From NCBI GenBank assembly GCA_032622095.1, contig CP136069.1:69775319-69839318 (forward strand): DNA of 64,000 nucleotides. Reading direction: 5' to 3'. The notes beneath the pieces are model-generated. The model was not told the DNA's origin and did no database searches. It saw nothing but the letters and a program-made list of their open reading frames with translations. Both the position numbers and the translations under genes were made by a program. Source of the stretch: Siphonodentalium dalli. Its lineage: Eukaryota > Mollusca > Scaphopoda > Gadilida > Siphonodentaliidae. Of the stretch, positions 24,236 to 35,740 are shown piece by piece. The number at the start of each line of letters is the position of its first letter. The first letter of the stretch is position 1.

Positions 24236-25106
24236 TACTGTACATGTATATGGTACCATACCGGTATCTGTATTTCTGGTAAATTGTTAACCAGCCATAT
24301 GCTGATCAGAAGCTACTCATTCATTATTAATTAGTGAAAGGGTTAAGGGTTATATATAGTGAGATCTGGTGAATTTTGTGAGAGGTACCCGTAATTGCTA
24401 GCATAGACTTGAAACTTTTGGCAACAAATGTAAATTTCTTGGACTATTTTCAATAAAATCAGGTCATTGTATGCTGCTGTATTATTTAATATAAGAAACC
24501 ATGGATGCCGGAGCGGAGGGCAAAGGATGGATCCTGGAAGGGGGAGAATTTGTCTATTCATGCTTTATGGAATGGCAGCAAAAACTGTTTTAATTTTTCA
24601 AACAATTTTGCAGAAAATTAACTGAATTTGAAGACAAATCAGCTATGATAAATTATGGTAATATTAGTACTAGTAACTGTGAGTCTGACATGAATATTCC
24701 TGATTCTTGCTCCACAATTTATGAGCGTGACCAATACAGCACCAATACGCCTAAGGAATTACGGTATCTACGTAGTATACATGTACATGTAGAATAATGT
24801 ACATCTACTGGTATAATCTACGGATTTAAGACCAAACTAGTACATGTACATGTATTTAATATGAACATTCCAGAATTTTGCACCACATGTTAGCAGACCC
24901 CTGCTGTTATTTTCCCCACAGAAGCCACTAAGGTTACTCAATGAATATAATATGAATCACTGATCAGACTCAGATACTGTATGATATTAAAGTGCAGCAG
25001 CATTTTGAACCATTGTGTGCACATCAACATCAGCTGGAGACATCAATACCTGACAAATTCTGATGCGAATCCAATTAAATCGAGCCCAGACCCTACCAGT
25101 ACAGTA

Positions 25107-25241
25107 CAGTAATGCCCAAAATAATCGACTCACTGAGAGCTTTCCGATGAATGGCAACAAGCCATATTTCCGACTAAATCCGGAACAATTACCCATAATT
25201 CTGCTGTGGTTAAGGAGTCGATTATTTAGAGTATTACTGTA
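25107..25241. mobile_element. MITE A, left arm deleted
   Basis: CAGTAATGCCCAAAATAATC joins directly to CACTGAGAGCTTTCC; the right arm is complete. Confidence 0.8.
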
Positions 25242-27847
25242 CCTGTACCACAGTACCCTCACCTGTCAGATAATAGTGCATGCATGATTATTTAATTTCA
25301 GTCAAAAATACAACCCTGTACTGTTATTAGGCAATGAGTTATATAGTGAAATTGCCTGCACTATTATTAATTTCAGCCGAAAATACAGCCCTGCACTACA
25401 TGTATAATTAGAACTGTTCTATTATGCGGCAGGCGAGAGTACCAGGTGGGGGCAATGGGTATATGTATAATTAAATGAATACTGGTAATCACTAATCAGA
25501 TTCAGACATGATAAGTGCAGAAACAATGAATCACACTCGGATCTGCATGTGTGCACATCTGATTAGCATCAAGTTTTATCAACAAAGACAGAATTTACAC
25601 TACTCTCGGGGCCACATTTATAAATAAGTCAGTCAAAAGCTCTTCAGAGCATGTGTTTGTATAATGTTTTTACCTGACTTTTAAATAAAATTTATCTGAT
25701 CTAATTTATCTTATTTTAAATATCCTTGTTTCCCTGGCCCCACCCAGGATTTCAAGAATAAGTACTGTACATGTACCTGTAGGAAGGTAATTATTTTCCC
25801 CCAAAATACTGGACTGGATACAATGTAAGCTTTATAATACATTGCAACTCTTGAGATTAAAGGCACAGATGGCCTTCGCAGTGGGTATTGCTGTTAAAAT
25901 AGTCACATCCATAAAAACTGCCATAGAAAGAAATAATATTAAAATATAGACAGATTTTGTTCTTACATGTATACAAGTACATGTACGGTACCAATCATAA
26001 ATATCGCGTAAATAGTATGCTATTGTCAAGTTAGGATGCTTTGTTTAGATATGTAAACAAAAGCCAAAATCGTTACATGTTTACCATTAAATATTATATT
26101 CCTGATCATTATTCAGTGGCTAACATCTGGACCTTCTCTACATAATCATTTATATTGAGAACCCAAAGCTGGTGGTCTAGAAATCCAGGAGGGCTATTAA
26201 TAGCCCTCCTAGATTAGTAGATTTGCACCTCAACTTTTAAAGTTATGATTTTTATCTGAGTTACTACTACTGTTAGTTTGTCTATTTTTGATGTTGTTTA
26301 ATAACTCCATCTAAATTAATTTTGTTATGTGGAAACAAAATGTCCAGAGTTGTGAATGTCAAATCCCCCACAGTAATTTATATGGTATGGTGAATATTTA
26401 ACTATGTTTATACCGGGTATGTTATGATAATTTATATGAACCACAAACAAAATAAAATTGTGTTTGTACTCAACAATTTGTCAGTCGGTGTCCAACTCAT
26501 GCAACGAAATTGGGTTTAAAGCATTCTCCATGTTGTGTAATTTTACATAAAATACACAATCAAGAACAATATTAAATCCAGTATATATACACTTGAATAC
26601 AGTTAATACAAATGACTGCTTTATTTCTCAAAGTAATACACTGTACAATAAGGAATTCCCTGTCATTTGGGGAATCCCCCGCAAATACCTATTCCAAATT
26701 TTTTTTAAAAGATCGTTTTTTGGATTTTGAATGCGGGGTTTTGCTGAATCCGGGAGAAATTGGGTGTTATCCGTATTTGCGGAATTGCCATGGCAATCCG
26801 GGAGTCTCACGGACAATCCGTGAAACTTAACAGCTCTGCTGTACATGTACATCTGACACATTTCACCTCATTTGGTCTGCCATAAAATACCAGCTTGGCA
26901 GAGATTCTGACACTATGAGTATGAATTTTCTCATTTTTAATGCAATAGTCTGGGAAATACATTGATGATCATTATCAGACTCAGATTAAGTGCAGCAGTG
27001 AATCACACCCTGATCTGTGTGCACATCTGATTAACATCCACCAGCTTTATCAATGCTGGTCTTATCTGGACAGGATTAACTCTAAATCACCCACATAATC
27101 TGCCAGAACTTCTAAGTTCTTATCCTCCAATCAAACAAATTGTTTCAATCTCTCCTCACAGTATTAGCCAATCAGATAAACAGATGCTATGAGGGTGCAT
27201 TACATGTGCATCTTAATTATCTGGGCAAACAGTTTGCTGAATCAATGGGCTTCTTATTCGTATTACTTAAGCTGATGCTAGTATGCCAGTATGATATACA
27301 TGTATATTAAAGTATTCATGTAATAAGGCCAAAGTAAAACCACATGTGGCATGCCTGTTTCTGGTTACCGGTACCCAATCCACCCACTCAAAATATCTAC
27401 TGGGTACAGTAGCACATTGAGTGATTTAAAAAAAAAATATATATGTTTCAGTATTTTTGGGGAAATTTTGATTTCAGATTTACAAAACAACTGATAATAT
27501 TGTATGGTACTAGTACATGTACCGTATGTACCGTACCAAGCAAGTCAGAGTCAGAAGGCGAATAATATACATGTGTACCACTATGACACACTCTACGGTC
27601 TCAGACAGCATCGCTTTAAAAGTGCATGAAATTATATATTGACTTCTACAGCATAGCTTTTTGTCATAGTTAATTTCAAGGGCAGGGACAACTACTAGTA
27701 CCAGTATGTAATTTTAATGTCTGCACTGGTGACTCAAATTTTGCTTTCCATCACTTACAATTAGGGAATTTCTCAAGGTTAATTAATTAAATGTTTATTG
27801 TGATATTGGCTCACAAAAAATAATGCAATATCGAGCTGGGGCCACAT
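25242..27847. other. Laminin intron 1 stretch, no gene or known repeat beyond a palindrome
   Basis: Apart from the palindrome at 26187 and a weak AAGGCC...TTTCTGGTTACC trace near 27325-27370 (PIF-type end), nothing recognised. Confidence 0.5.
26187..26210. repeat. 24-bp perfect palindrome
   Basis: AGGAGGGCTATT and its exact inverse, with looser symmetry continuing into TCTAG flanks. Confidence 0.8.
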
Positions 27848-28329
27848 TCAAACAAATTTACCAGTACATAACCAGACATAACACAAGATTTTGGACCGAA
27901 AGTTGGTGTGGTGACTAGGGGTACCCTTGGCAGAGTTATAATGGTGTTAGTTTTTCAAGTTTTTAATTATTTTAAAACAATATATTTTATTATATATTTT
28001 TTTATTTATTTGTTTGTTTTTTGTTAAATTGAGCAAGGAATTCAATCTTTTTTTAAGAGTGAATATTTTTTCGAAAAAGGGCCATAACTCAGTTAGAAAT
28101 AGTCGGATCAAACCCATTTTCGAACTCGATCTGTCTTTTATGCTGAGAAATTCATATACAAAATTTGGTTCCTCTCAGATAGAAAATATTTGAGTTATCG
28201 TACCATGCGTAATGTGTCTACAGACAGACAGACAGACAGACGGACTAATGACGAGTGGTCAATCCGGACAACGACACTATACTAGTACATGTATATGTTT
28301 ACCATACTATGGTATGGGTAAACATAAAA
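27848..28329 (+). repeat. Interspersed repeat R1, copy 3
   Basis: Same as 633-1134; a small ACTAGTACATGTA insertion lies before the CCATACTATGG end. Confidence 0.8.
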
Positions 28330-28690
28330 AGGTATGGATGGCTTCGGAATGACTTGCGGAACATATGTGAGCATTTATAGGTTATGCCATCACGTTTAAG
28401 TACACATTCGTGACAAATTATTGCTTGAAAATATTGATTTTATAACTATCGTAGGTCAAAGGCCTCTGAGCGGACATTGAGCAAATTTTGGCTGCAATTA
28501 TCAATTTCTAGGGTTTTGATCGTCGGTGTGGTTTAACTGTTTTAGCCAAAATTGATCATTAAAACCTTTAACTGGTATAGTCTATATTGGTATTTTAGTA
28601 ATTTTCCCCAGGGGCCAGGAGCCTGCGAGATACCCCTGTGCCCCAATGTGAGGATAAGAGTCCCCCCCCTTCTTTAATATTGGGCAATAC

Positions 28691-29149
28691 CAAGCCTGAG
28701 TTTAGTGTGCCTGTCATTTGCAGAATGAGGTCCACAGAGGGTGAATTTAGTGACAATATCCCACATAGCAGGCTAGCATCACTATATTCACCCTCAAGGT
28801 ACCTCATTCTGCTTAGGCTAAAGTTTCTTTATTTATATCAAATTTCCGAAACTTCTTCACATATATTAGATTCTATTTCTTTTTTAGTTTAGTTTCTCTA
28901 TATCCCCAAATTGGCAGACAACACATTGCATATCCGAGGTTCCCAATGCGTGCAAATCACAATATTTACCATTTGGGTACTTTATCTATGTGACTGTCTA
29001 TATCTTCCATAGCAGATGAGATCATGCAGAATGAGGTTCCCAGAGGGTGAATTTAATTATGCTAGCCTGCTATGCGGGATTGCGTCACTATAGTCACCCT
29101 CTGGGGACCTCATTCTGCAAATGACAGGCACACTAAACTCAGACATGGT
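28691..29149. mobile_element. hAT-type MITE, family B, second long copy
   Basis: Left end CAAGCCTGAGTTTAGTGTGC, right end its diverged inverse, with the two characteristic hairpins at 28724-28813 and 29028-29118. Confidence 0.72.
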
Positions 29150-29955
29150 CAAACAATGTACATGTTTGAAAATAGGTTGAGATTTTTTTATGATAGTGAT
29201 TTATATTAACAGTATTTGGTGTAAATCACTGAATTTGTTGTTTTTAGATGAAGAATAAAAATGTTCCAACTTGCACCAAATGTCACTTTATAGACTGAAA
29301 TTACATGTACTATCACTTGGAAATTTCAACTCCTAAAGGGGAGGGGGTGTTTGACAGAGATTTCAAACAGTTACCAGGTAACATGTACAAAGATTACTTA
29401 CCGTATGTGTTACATGCAGTATAAAACTAAGGCGAATGAGAGAGGGGGCTGTATCATGTATGCATACTGAATTTTACCAGAGCTGGGAATTAAAATTTGA
29501 TCTGGTGCAAGGGGTCGGAGTTCAGTCCAATTGTAAATTTAAAGTTGGACATTTCCCACCCCTATTTAACTTGAAGACCAGTTGGGCACACCCCGATGTG
29601 AGTTGTGTGATAACAGGAGCTTGGAACTTCATCAGAGACCCATCACCTACCCCTTGTGATACTACTAGTATATACTAGTACATGTACCCAAATGCACTTA
29701 AGGATAAGGGTAGATAAGGGGCACAACTGTCAAAATGGAACTCCCCCCCATGCATATTTTGAATTTGCAGTGGCATCAGTTGAGGGCAATGGGTGTAGAC
29801 ATATCTTCCTTGTGCACACCCACCCCATCACCACTCCTGGTTGCAAGCCCCTAGACTGGTTGTGTGGGTAGAAATTACTTTGGGTTTGGGGCAGTGGGTG
29901 GGTGGTCTTTTATGAAGTTTCAAGCTCCTGTGTTTATACTTGGTAGACTACATAC

Positions 29956-30343
29956 TGAGATTCAATGTAATGTTGACGATGGAGAGTTTTTCACCAAATT
30001 CGAACATCGTTTCAGATTGCCACCAGGTCCAATTGTTCTGGCTGCTAAAATCTGTCATAAATTCAGGCGGATGCCTTTGTGAAGAAACAGTGTCATCGCA
30101 AAAATCACACGCCCTCTTTGCACCCGCGACGGCTGTCTGAAAGCAGTACTTAGAAACTCTTGTAACTCCACAAGTGTTTGATGCCTCTGGGCGAAGACCG
30201 AAAGCAGCATTCACGAAAGCTGGTCGACAGAGTCTTGGAATTCCATCCCGAGTGTAACAATCCCGACCCGCTCCGCCGCGGTCATTTCCCAACACCCCGG
30301 AAAATAACACTCCAAACACACACAGAGAATAAATCCCCTGCAT
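29956..30343 (-). CDS. LAMC1-like: Laminin gamma-like subunit, coding exon 1 (signal peptide and first half of LN domain)
   Basis: The exon encodes 129 residues plus one base. A hydrophobic signal peptide (MQGIYSLCVFGVLFSGVLG) is followed by a laminin N-terminal domain start with the gamma-chain pattern: CYTRDGIPRLCRPAFVNAAF, NTCG, KYCFQT, an ACDFC pair, and TWWQSETM, with NWT and NIT glycosylation sequons. Laminin gamma is the secreted basement-membrane chain whose LN domain drives network polymerisation. I chose the ATG at 30341-30343 because it begins the signal peptide and has A at -3; the frame extends further upstream but without a credible ATG. The donor CTCA/GTATGT leaves one base (A), which joins the AA of the exon at 6603-6904 to make a Lys codon at the position where vertebrate gamma chains have Lys before AFDITY. 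Conserved spacing, cysteines and split codon make the family call firm. Gamma rather than alpha, beta or netrin rests mainly on exon 2. The rest of the gene lies beyond the left edge. Confidence 0.92.
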
Positions 30344-31050
30344 TCTCTCCGTGAAGTGCACAAATAAACTTCCAAACACTCAGAAAAAACTTTCCAACTT
30401 TTACACCGCCATACATTCACCGGATCAACTTCACGGATGAATGAACTCTAAAACGCACTGCATTATGGGAGGTCACGGGGTCATAGCAGGTGCGAGTTTT
30501 TGTCTGTGTTTATTTTTAATCGCGCTGCAAAGAAAGCCTCGATATATCTACTAAATATACACAAGCTAACAGTTAGTCAATCAACTCTACACATTAAACT
30601 CAACACTATTTCAGAAATGTCCATGCTCGTTTTCAGTTTGGTTTAATTTTTGAAGGCGAGTCATCGGATTCCCTCATGGAGCCTCTCCATTCATCTGAGA
30701 CTTCTCTGAAAGCATCTGGCATTAAATCTGGGAAAATGTGGTTTGCTAATCTAGCGGCTACCGATAGTTAACTAAAAAGCTACTGTTTATGAGTTGAATA
30801 AACATATTGGACGCCGTGTCTAATTTATTAGCTTCCCCATCGTCTTTACATCCTAAAACTTCTCCGGGAGCTGACGTTAACATATTTTGCCCAAGGGTCA
30901 GGAGCGCCGGAAGGGCTTGGGGTCTCAATAGATTAAAGCCACCTCAAATTAGAACTATATAATTTAAAAGGCTCGCTTGAGTCACATTCCGGGAGAAAAT
31001 AAGCAAAGAAAGCGCCACATTAGTGAATTTTCAACCAATGCATGCTATAT
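30344..31050 (-). promoter_or_regulatory. Upstream region and presumed 5' UTR/promoter of the laminin gamma-like gene
   Basis: This stretch lies directly upstream of the laminin start codon and is free of the repeats that fill both sides. It should hold the 5' UTR and proximal promoter. I see no convincing TATA box in the first 150 bp. A GCATTATGGGA word lies about 115 bp upstream of the ATG (near 30460). The boundary is inferred from the repeat edge at 31051. Confidence 0.4.
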
Positions 31051-32610
31051 GAGGGTATCACCCCCCCCCCCCTTTCGGTAAGCGGGATTCAGGGTGTTTT
31101 GAAGCCGTACGCGGGATTCATACCCCCGAATTAACTGGTATTCGGGTTCAAGCAAAACATCTTGGACGCAGGTTTTGATGGCGCAAAATAATATTTTGTG
31201 ATAGTTATATGTATGAATGAGTGGGTAGAATAGCTGCATGGGCATATTCGACCACCATGCCATCATAAACAGAGACGTGGCGACAGGGGGGGGGGGGGGG
31301 GGGGGGGGGGGTCTCACCCCCAACTTTTGTCAAAATTTTCAACAGTTGGAAATTTCATACCTGCCAAAACATTAGTTGGAAATTTCACACTTATAATATG
31401 TTGAAATGTTCTTGTAGTTTTGATTTTCAAACAATTTATTGGGGGGGGGGGATTAATTGTTTTTGGACCAATATTTGCATATTTTCCTATTTTTTGTCAA
31501 AATTTTGGACTGAAATGGTCATCAGTTGGAAATTTCCAACCTCAGGAGGGTGACAGGTTGGAAATTTCCAACACTTGGAAATCTTGTGTCCTGATCCCTC
31601 CCCCGTGGCCAGTCAAAAAATGCTAGTTAATTTAAGAAAACAATATTCTCATACATTTGGTCAACATTGCCATTGGAATTGTCATCAGTTGTAAATTTTC
31701 CAACCTAAGTGGTGTGTCAGGTTTGAAATTTCCAACTCTAAGAATGCTTGACACTAGTCTAGATGCTAGGATTTTGCGATTTTCTTGTTCAGATTAAACA
31801 TAATTCCCACACCGGGCCGAACCATGGTCGGCCCGGTGTGTCATTGGCCAATACAAAAATGCTAATAATTTTAACAATATTTTACTACATTTGATCAAAC
31901 TTGAGGTCATCAGTTGGAGAATTTTCCAACCTGAGGCAGAGTATGAGGTTTAAAATTTCCAACACTATAGGAAAGCTTTAATTGAGGCCAGTCTGGATGT
32001 TAGGATTTGTGATTTTCTTGTTCAAATTTTGAAATTTTCTCACACCGGCCGAACAAACGATGGTCAGCTCGGTGTGTCGTGGTCTCTTGCCCGTAGCCGT
32101 GTGCATTTGTATGGAGTTAGACCACTAGATGTTAGGATTTATGCAATGTTTCAGGTTAAAATATCTGAATGTTCTCATACCGGGAATATAGAACCATGGT
32201 TTATGAAGATATAGGATATTAGGCCTAAACACTGATGTGGAAGGGGGTGTGCAAATGGAATTATGCAAAACTTGTGTTCGGTCTGATTCTGACTCAAGAG
32301 GGGGGTGCAGTTGGAAATTCCAAAGGTGGACACCCCCCAACGGAAACCCTCTAGCCACATCCCTGATCATAAAGTATCATTAATGGTATCATAACGGCCT
32401 CATAACGCGACCGACATCATGATATGTCTATGTAACTTCTGCTTGTATCTGTCTGATATTAAAGCAGTCAATTTGTATGTCATTTATCGCATATTATTTC
32501 TTAACATGTATTCAGGATTCACCCCCCAAAATTAACTCGTATTCAGGATTCACCCCCCAAAATTAACTCGTATTCGGGATTCAGGGGGAGGGGGGGGGGG
32601 TGATACCCTC
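31051..32610. mobile_element. Outer TIR element split by the hAT copy
   Basis: Ends read GAGGGTATCACCCCCC (31051) and its inverse (to 32610), each flanked by CTATAT (31045-31050, 32611-32616). Without the hAT insert it is about 450 bp. Both arms carry the CGGGATTCAGGG and CCCCAAAATTAACTCGTATTC motifs. Superfamily not assigned; the duplication looks 6 bp long. Confidence 0.65.
31270..32365. mobile_element. hAT-type nonautonomous element, family D, copy nested in another TIR element
   Basis: Left end CAGAGACGTGG, right end CTCTAGCCACATCCCTG, flanked by the perfect 8-bp duplication ATCATAAA (31262-31269, 32366-32373). Same interior as 46227-47257. Contains a poly-G run near 31287. Confidence 0.88.
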
Positions 32611-33096
32611 CTATATAGTACTATTACAACCCATGTTCACCCTCACAATATGAGAGATATGCATACTGCATGGTATGTTCAAATTTCTAAAATGTAATGG
32701 CTACCAAAAAAACCTAAATTGGCAAATGAAAAATGTTTGAATTATTTTCTCGCTGACAGTAATGATTTCAGATGGTATAGATAATAATAGACTGAGCGCA
32801 TATACTATATATATATATACTGTAGTGCTCTAGTTTGATTCATAAGCTCGATATAATGCAGTTTGTTTTTGCAAATATTTTCTGTCAAACTCTCTATCGA
32901 CCTACCGGTAGTCCTACCTAAACAAAGCTAAACTTTTAAAAACAATTATAGAACATATGTCTCTCATATTGTAAGGGTGCACGGTGTTGTTATATATATA
33001 GTTTTAAATATATAGCATTCATAGATTATAGAGGATAATTAGAGAGATTTTTTGAAAATTCACGATTTTGAACAATACTTTCAAATGCGGACTTAA

Positions 33097-33430
33097 AGGT
33101 ACTCAATCCGATTAGACGTACGCTCCTAAATTACCATTTCTTTGGCTTTGGGGGTAGAAAATGCTCAAAACGGACAAAATCAAGTGATTACAGTTAACAA
33201 TAATAACCACTTGATTTTAGAGTTATCTATCTTAAACCCGCAATTTGTCCGTTTTGAGCATGTGGTTCTGCCAACTTGTGGCCCACATCTCCGAAAATTA
33301 ATAGATTTCAAAAATCGATATATAATCACTCTGAGCTTTGATGGGTGGGTTCCTCGACTCGAATCAAATATTTCTACCCCCAAAGCCAAATAAATAGTAA
33401 TTTAGGAGCGTCTAATCGGATTGAGTACCT
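33097..33430. mobile_element. Foldback element, AGGTACTCAATCCGAT family, complete copy 1
   Basis: 334 bp, long inverted ends (AGGTACTCAATCCGATTAGA, then TTTCTTTGGCTTTGGGGGTA), TTAA at 33093-33096 and 33431-33434. The small ORFs read from both strands are palindrome artefacts. Confidence 0.83.
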
Positions 33431-33496
33431 TTAAAATTTGTCGTAATTGTTTCTTCACCATCACGATTATGGAACAATACGGTATAATATATCATA

Positions 33497-35740
33497 CGCC
33501 ATGGACTATGTTATAGCGTTGACACCCTATAGAGGGTGCCGTTAGGACTAACCATCTTTTTAAATGAACCAATTCCTTTCCTGAAACGTAAAGCTGGATT
33601 CTATAGTGCAAAATTAAAAAAGATGCAGGTTAACTGGCTTCCATGTGAAGTTGAAGCATTAGCCATCGCTGCTGCAATTAAACATTTCAGCCCATTCATC
33701 ATCCAATCCGACAATCAAACATGTGTTCTGACTGACAGCAAACCTTGTGTTCAAGCCTATGACAAATTGTGCAGAGGTGAATTCTCAGCCAGTCCACGTG
33801 TATCTACGTTCTTAACTACAGTCAGTCGCTACCAAACATCTGTGCGACACATTCGGGGAGTCTACAATCCAGTTTCTGATTTTTCAAGCCGTAATCCATC
33901 CGAATGCGAGGAGCCAAACTGTCGCATATGCATTTTCGTCGCCGAAACCTCGGACTCGGTTGTTCGAAATCTCTCAACTCAGGACATACTCTCCGGTAAA
34001 TCTCGTCTACCGTTCACAAGTCGGGGAGCGTGGATCCAATGTCAACGGGAATGTTCAGATTTGAAGAGAACTCATGCACATTTGACACAAGGCACCCGAC
34101 CTTCAAAAAAGACCACACAGATGCGAGATATGAAACGTTACATTAATAACGTTACACTGGCACGAGACGGTCTACTTGTGGTGAAACGACAGGAACCGCT
34201 TCTACCCGATCATGAATGTATAGTGATACCTCGTGGCGTTCTTGATGGCTTAGTGACCGCTGTTCATCTCAGGCTTAGTCATCCGACCGCACACCAACTC
34301 AAAACTGTTCTTCGCAGATATTTATATGCTTTGGATATGGAAAAAGCTATTGATACCGTCACAACAATGTGTCACACATGTGCATCACTGCGCCCAGTTC
34401 CCAAGGTAGTAAGTGAGCAAACAACGAGCGATCCGCCTGAGAGTGTTGGCTTAACATTCGCTGCTGATGTCATCCGTCGTCAAAAACAACTTATTCTCGT
34501 TCTCAGAGAGACAGTAACATCTTACACAGATGCCTGCTTTGTTGATAATGAGCGGGGAGAGTCTCTTCGCGATGCTCTCATTCAATTATCAGTTAGACTC
34601 AAACCGATTGATGGCCCGAATATTATCATTCGTACTGATCCAGCCCCTGGTTTTCAATCTATTGTTAAAGATGAGATGTTAGACAAACTCAACATTTCTA
34701 TTGAACTTGGACGTACCAAGTGTGTCAACAAAAACCCAGTAGCAGAAAAAGCTGTCCAAGAACTTGAACACGAGATTGTGCGAGTGCAGGACAAACTAGA
34801 TCTTCTCAGTGCGGTGCAGTTAGCATTAGCTGTTGCTAGACTTAATTCTCGTATTCGATCACGGGGTATGTCAGCGCGTGAAATGTATTTCCAACGGGAC
34901 CAATACACGAATGAACAGTTACCGGTAACTGACTTAAACTTAGTAGCCGCACAAAATGAAGCTCGAGTAAAAAATCACCCTCACAGTGAAAAAAGTAAGG
35001 TGCCTAGCCTCAAGCATTCTCCGAGAGACACGATAGTCGTAGGTGATATCGTATACTTGTACCAGGACAGGAATAAGCATTACGCCCGTGACCGGTATCT
35101 TGTTGTCACTGTGGACGGGCAATGGTACAACGTGCGCAAGTTTGTTGGTGCACAGTAACTGTTAAGGAGCACGTCGTATCGTGTTAAACAATCCGAGTGT
35201 TATCGGGTTCCAACAGATTCAAAGTTATTCGAGAGCAAAACGTGGCCTGTGTCTGGTGATTCTTCCGACGAAGACGAGTTTGCGCTAGAGCGCCCACATT
35301 CGTTCGTGCATACAGCTCAATCTGCGGATCAGTTGGAAATCCCCACCGGAATTATTGATATTCCAACAATACCAGCTATGATCGACCTTCCGAATGCATC
35401 AACTGAAACCCCAACTATTGTAACACGTGAACCAAGTTCACCTACAGGTAGTTTACCTCGACGTTCTACACGACATCGCCAAGCACCAAAATTCCTCAGA
35501 GATTACGTGACCGATTTCTAACTTTTGATTTGATTCTTAAGTATTCAACTGACTTCCTGGAAGACGGGAGAAAGAAAAGGTGGTTGCGCCATGGACCATG
35601 TTATAGCGTTGACACCCTATAGAGGGTGCCGTTAGGACTAACCATCTTTTTAAATGAACCAATTCCTTTCCTTTTCGGTTTATCGTTTTGCAATTAGCAC
35701 ACGATATTACGTTTCAATAAAATCACTCTTGCATTGCAAT
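33497..35740 (+). mobile_element. Internally deleted LTR retrotransposon (Ty3/gypsy-like pol remnant)
   Basis: An 86-bp direct repeat (33497-33582 and 35587-35672, one mismatch) flanks the pol remnant and is read as LTR sequence. Before the 3' copy is a purine tract (GGGAGAAAGAAAAGG, 35566-35580) directly followed by TGG at 35581, the usual polypurine-tract/LTR junction. An AATAAA lies at about 35717, and the LTR may end near 35738. The 5' LTR fragment runs straight into pol within RNase H, so gag, protease, reverse transcriptase and primer-binding site are gone. The near-identity of the two LTR pieces suggests a recent insertion. Target-site duplication not resolved. Confidence 0.8.
33583..35521 (+). 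pseudogene. pol: LTR retrotransposon pol remnant: RNase H (partial), integrase, C-terminal tail
   Basis: The open frame begins in partial RNase H (LPCEVEALAIAAAIKHF, VLTDSKPC, HIRGVYNPVSDFSSRN). It continues through an integrase zinc-binding motif (HLRLSHPTAHQL to MCHTC) and a DDE core (FAADV, IIRTDPAPGF, NPVAEKAVQELE), and ends with a basic tail RRSTRHRQAPKFL. A single in-frame TAA at 35156-35158 interrupts it; the same frame then stays open to 35521. There is no native start codon because the 5' part is deleted: the frame opens inside the LTR. The lineage is probably Ty3/gypsy-like, by overall pattern only. Confidence 0.85.

Larger units (their letters stand above)
6905..29955 (-). other. 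Intron 1 of the laminin gamma-like gene (23,051 bp)
   Basis: The intron is bounded by GTATGT (donor, 29955 downward) and TTTTCAG (acceptor, ending 6905) on the minus strand. No further laminin-like coding sequence was seen inside. It is packed with foldback MITEs, two inverted 1.2 kb PIF/Harbinger-type copies, hAT-type elements and TTAA elements, listed separately. A long first intron is common in basement-membrane genes; the repeat density explains its size here. Confidence 0.85.

Noticed and set aside
4689-25241. Possible CRISPR-like array from recurrent palindromic repeats
   Set aside because: Copies are scattered, flanked by TA and of transposon type, in a eukaryotic genome.
30344-30379. 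Upstream extension of the laminin frame by 12 codons
   Set aside because: It would begin with GTG; the ATG at 30341-30343 starts a proper signal peptide.
33142-33393. Overlapping 83- and 69-aa ORFs on both strands
   Set aside because: Palindromic foldback element; mirror-image frames are expected.
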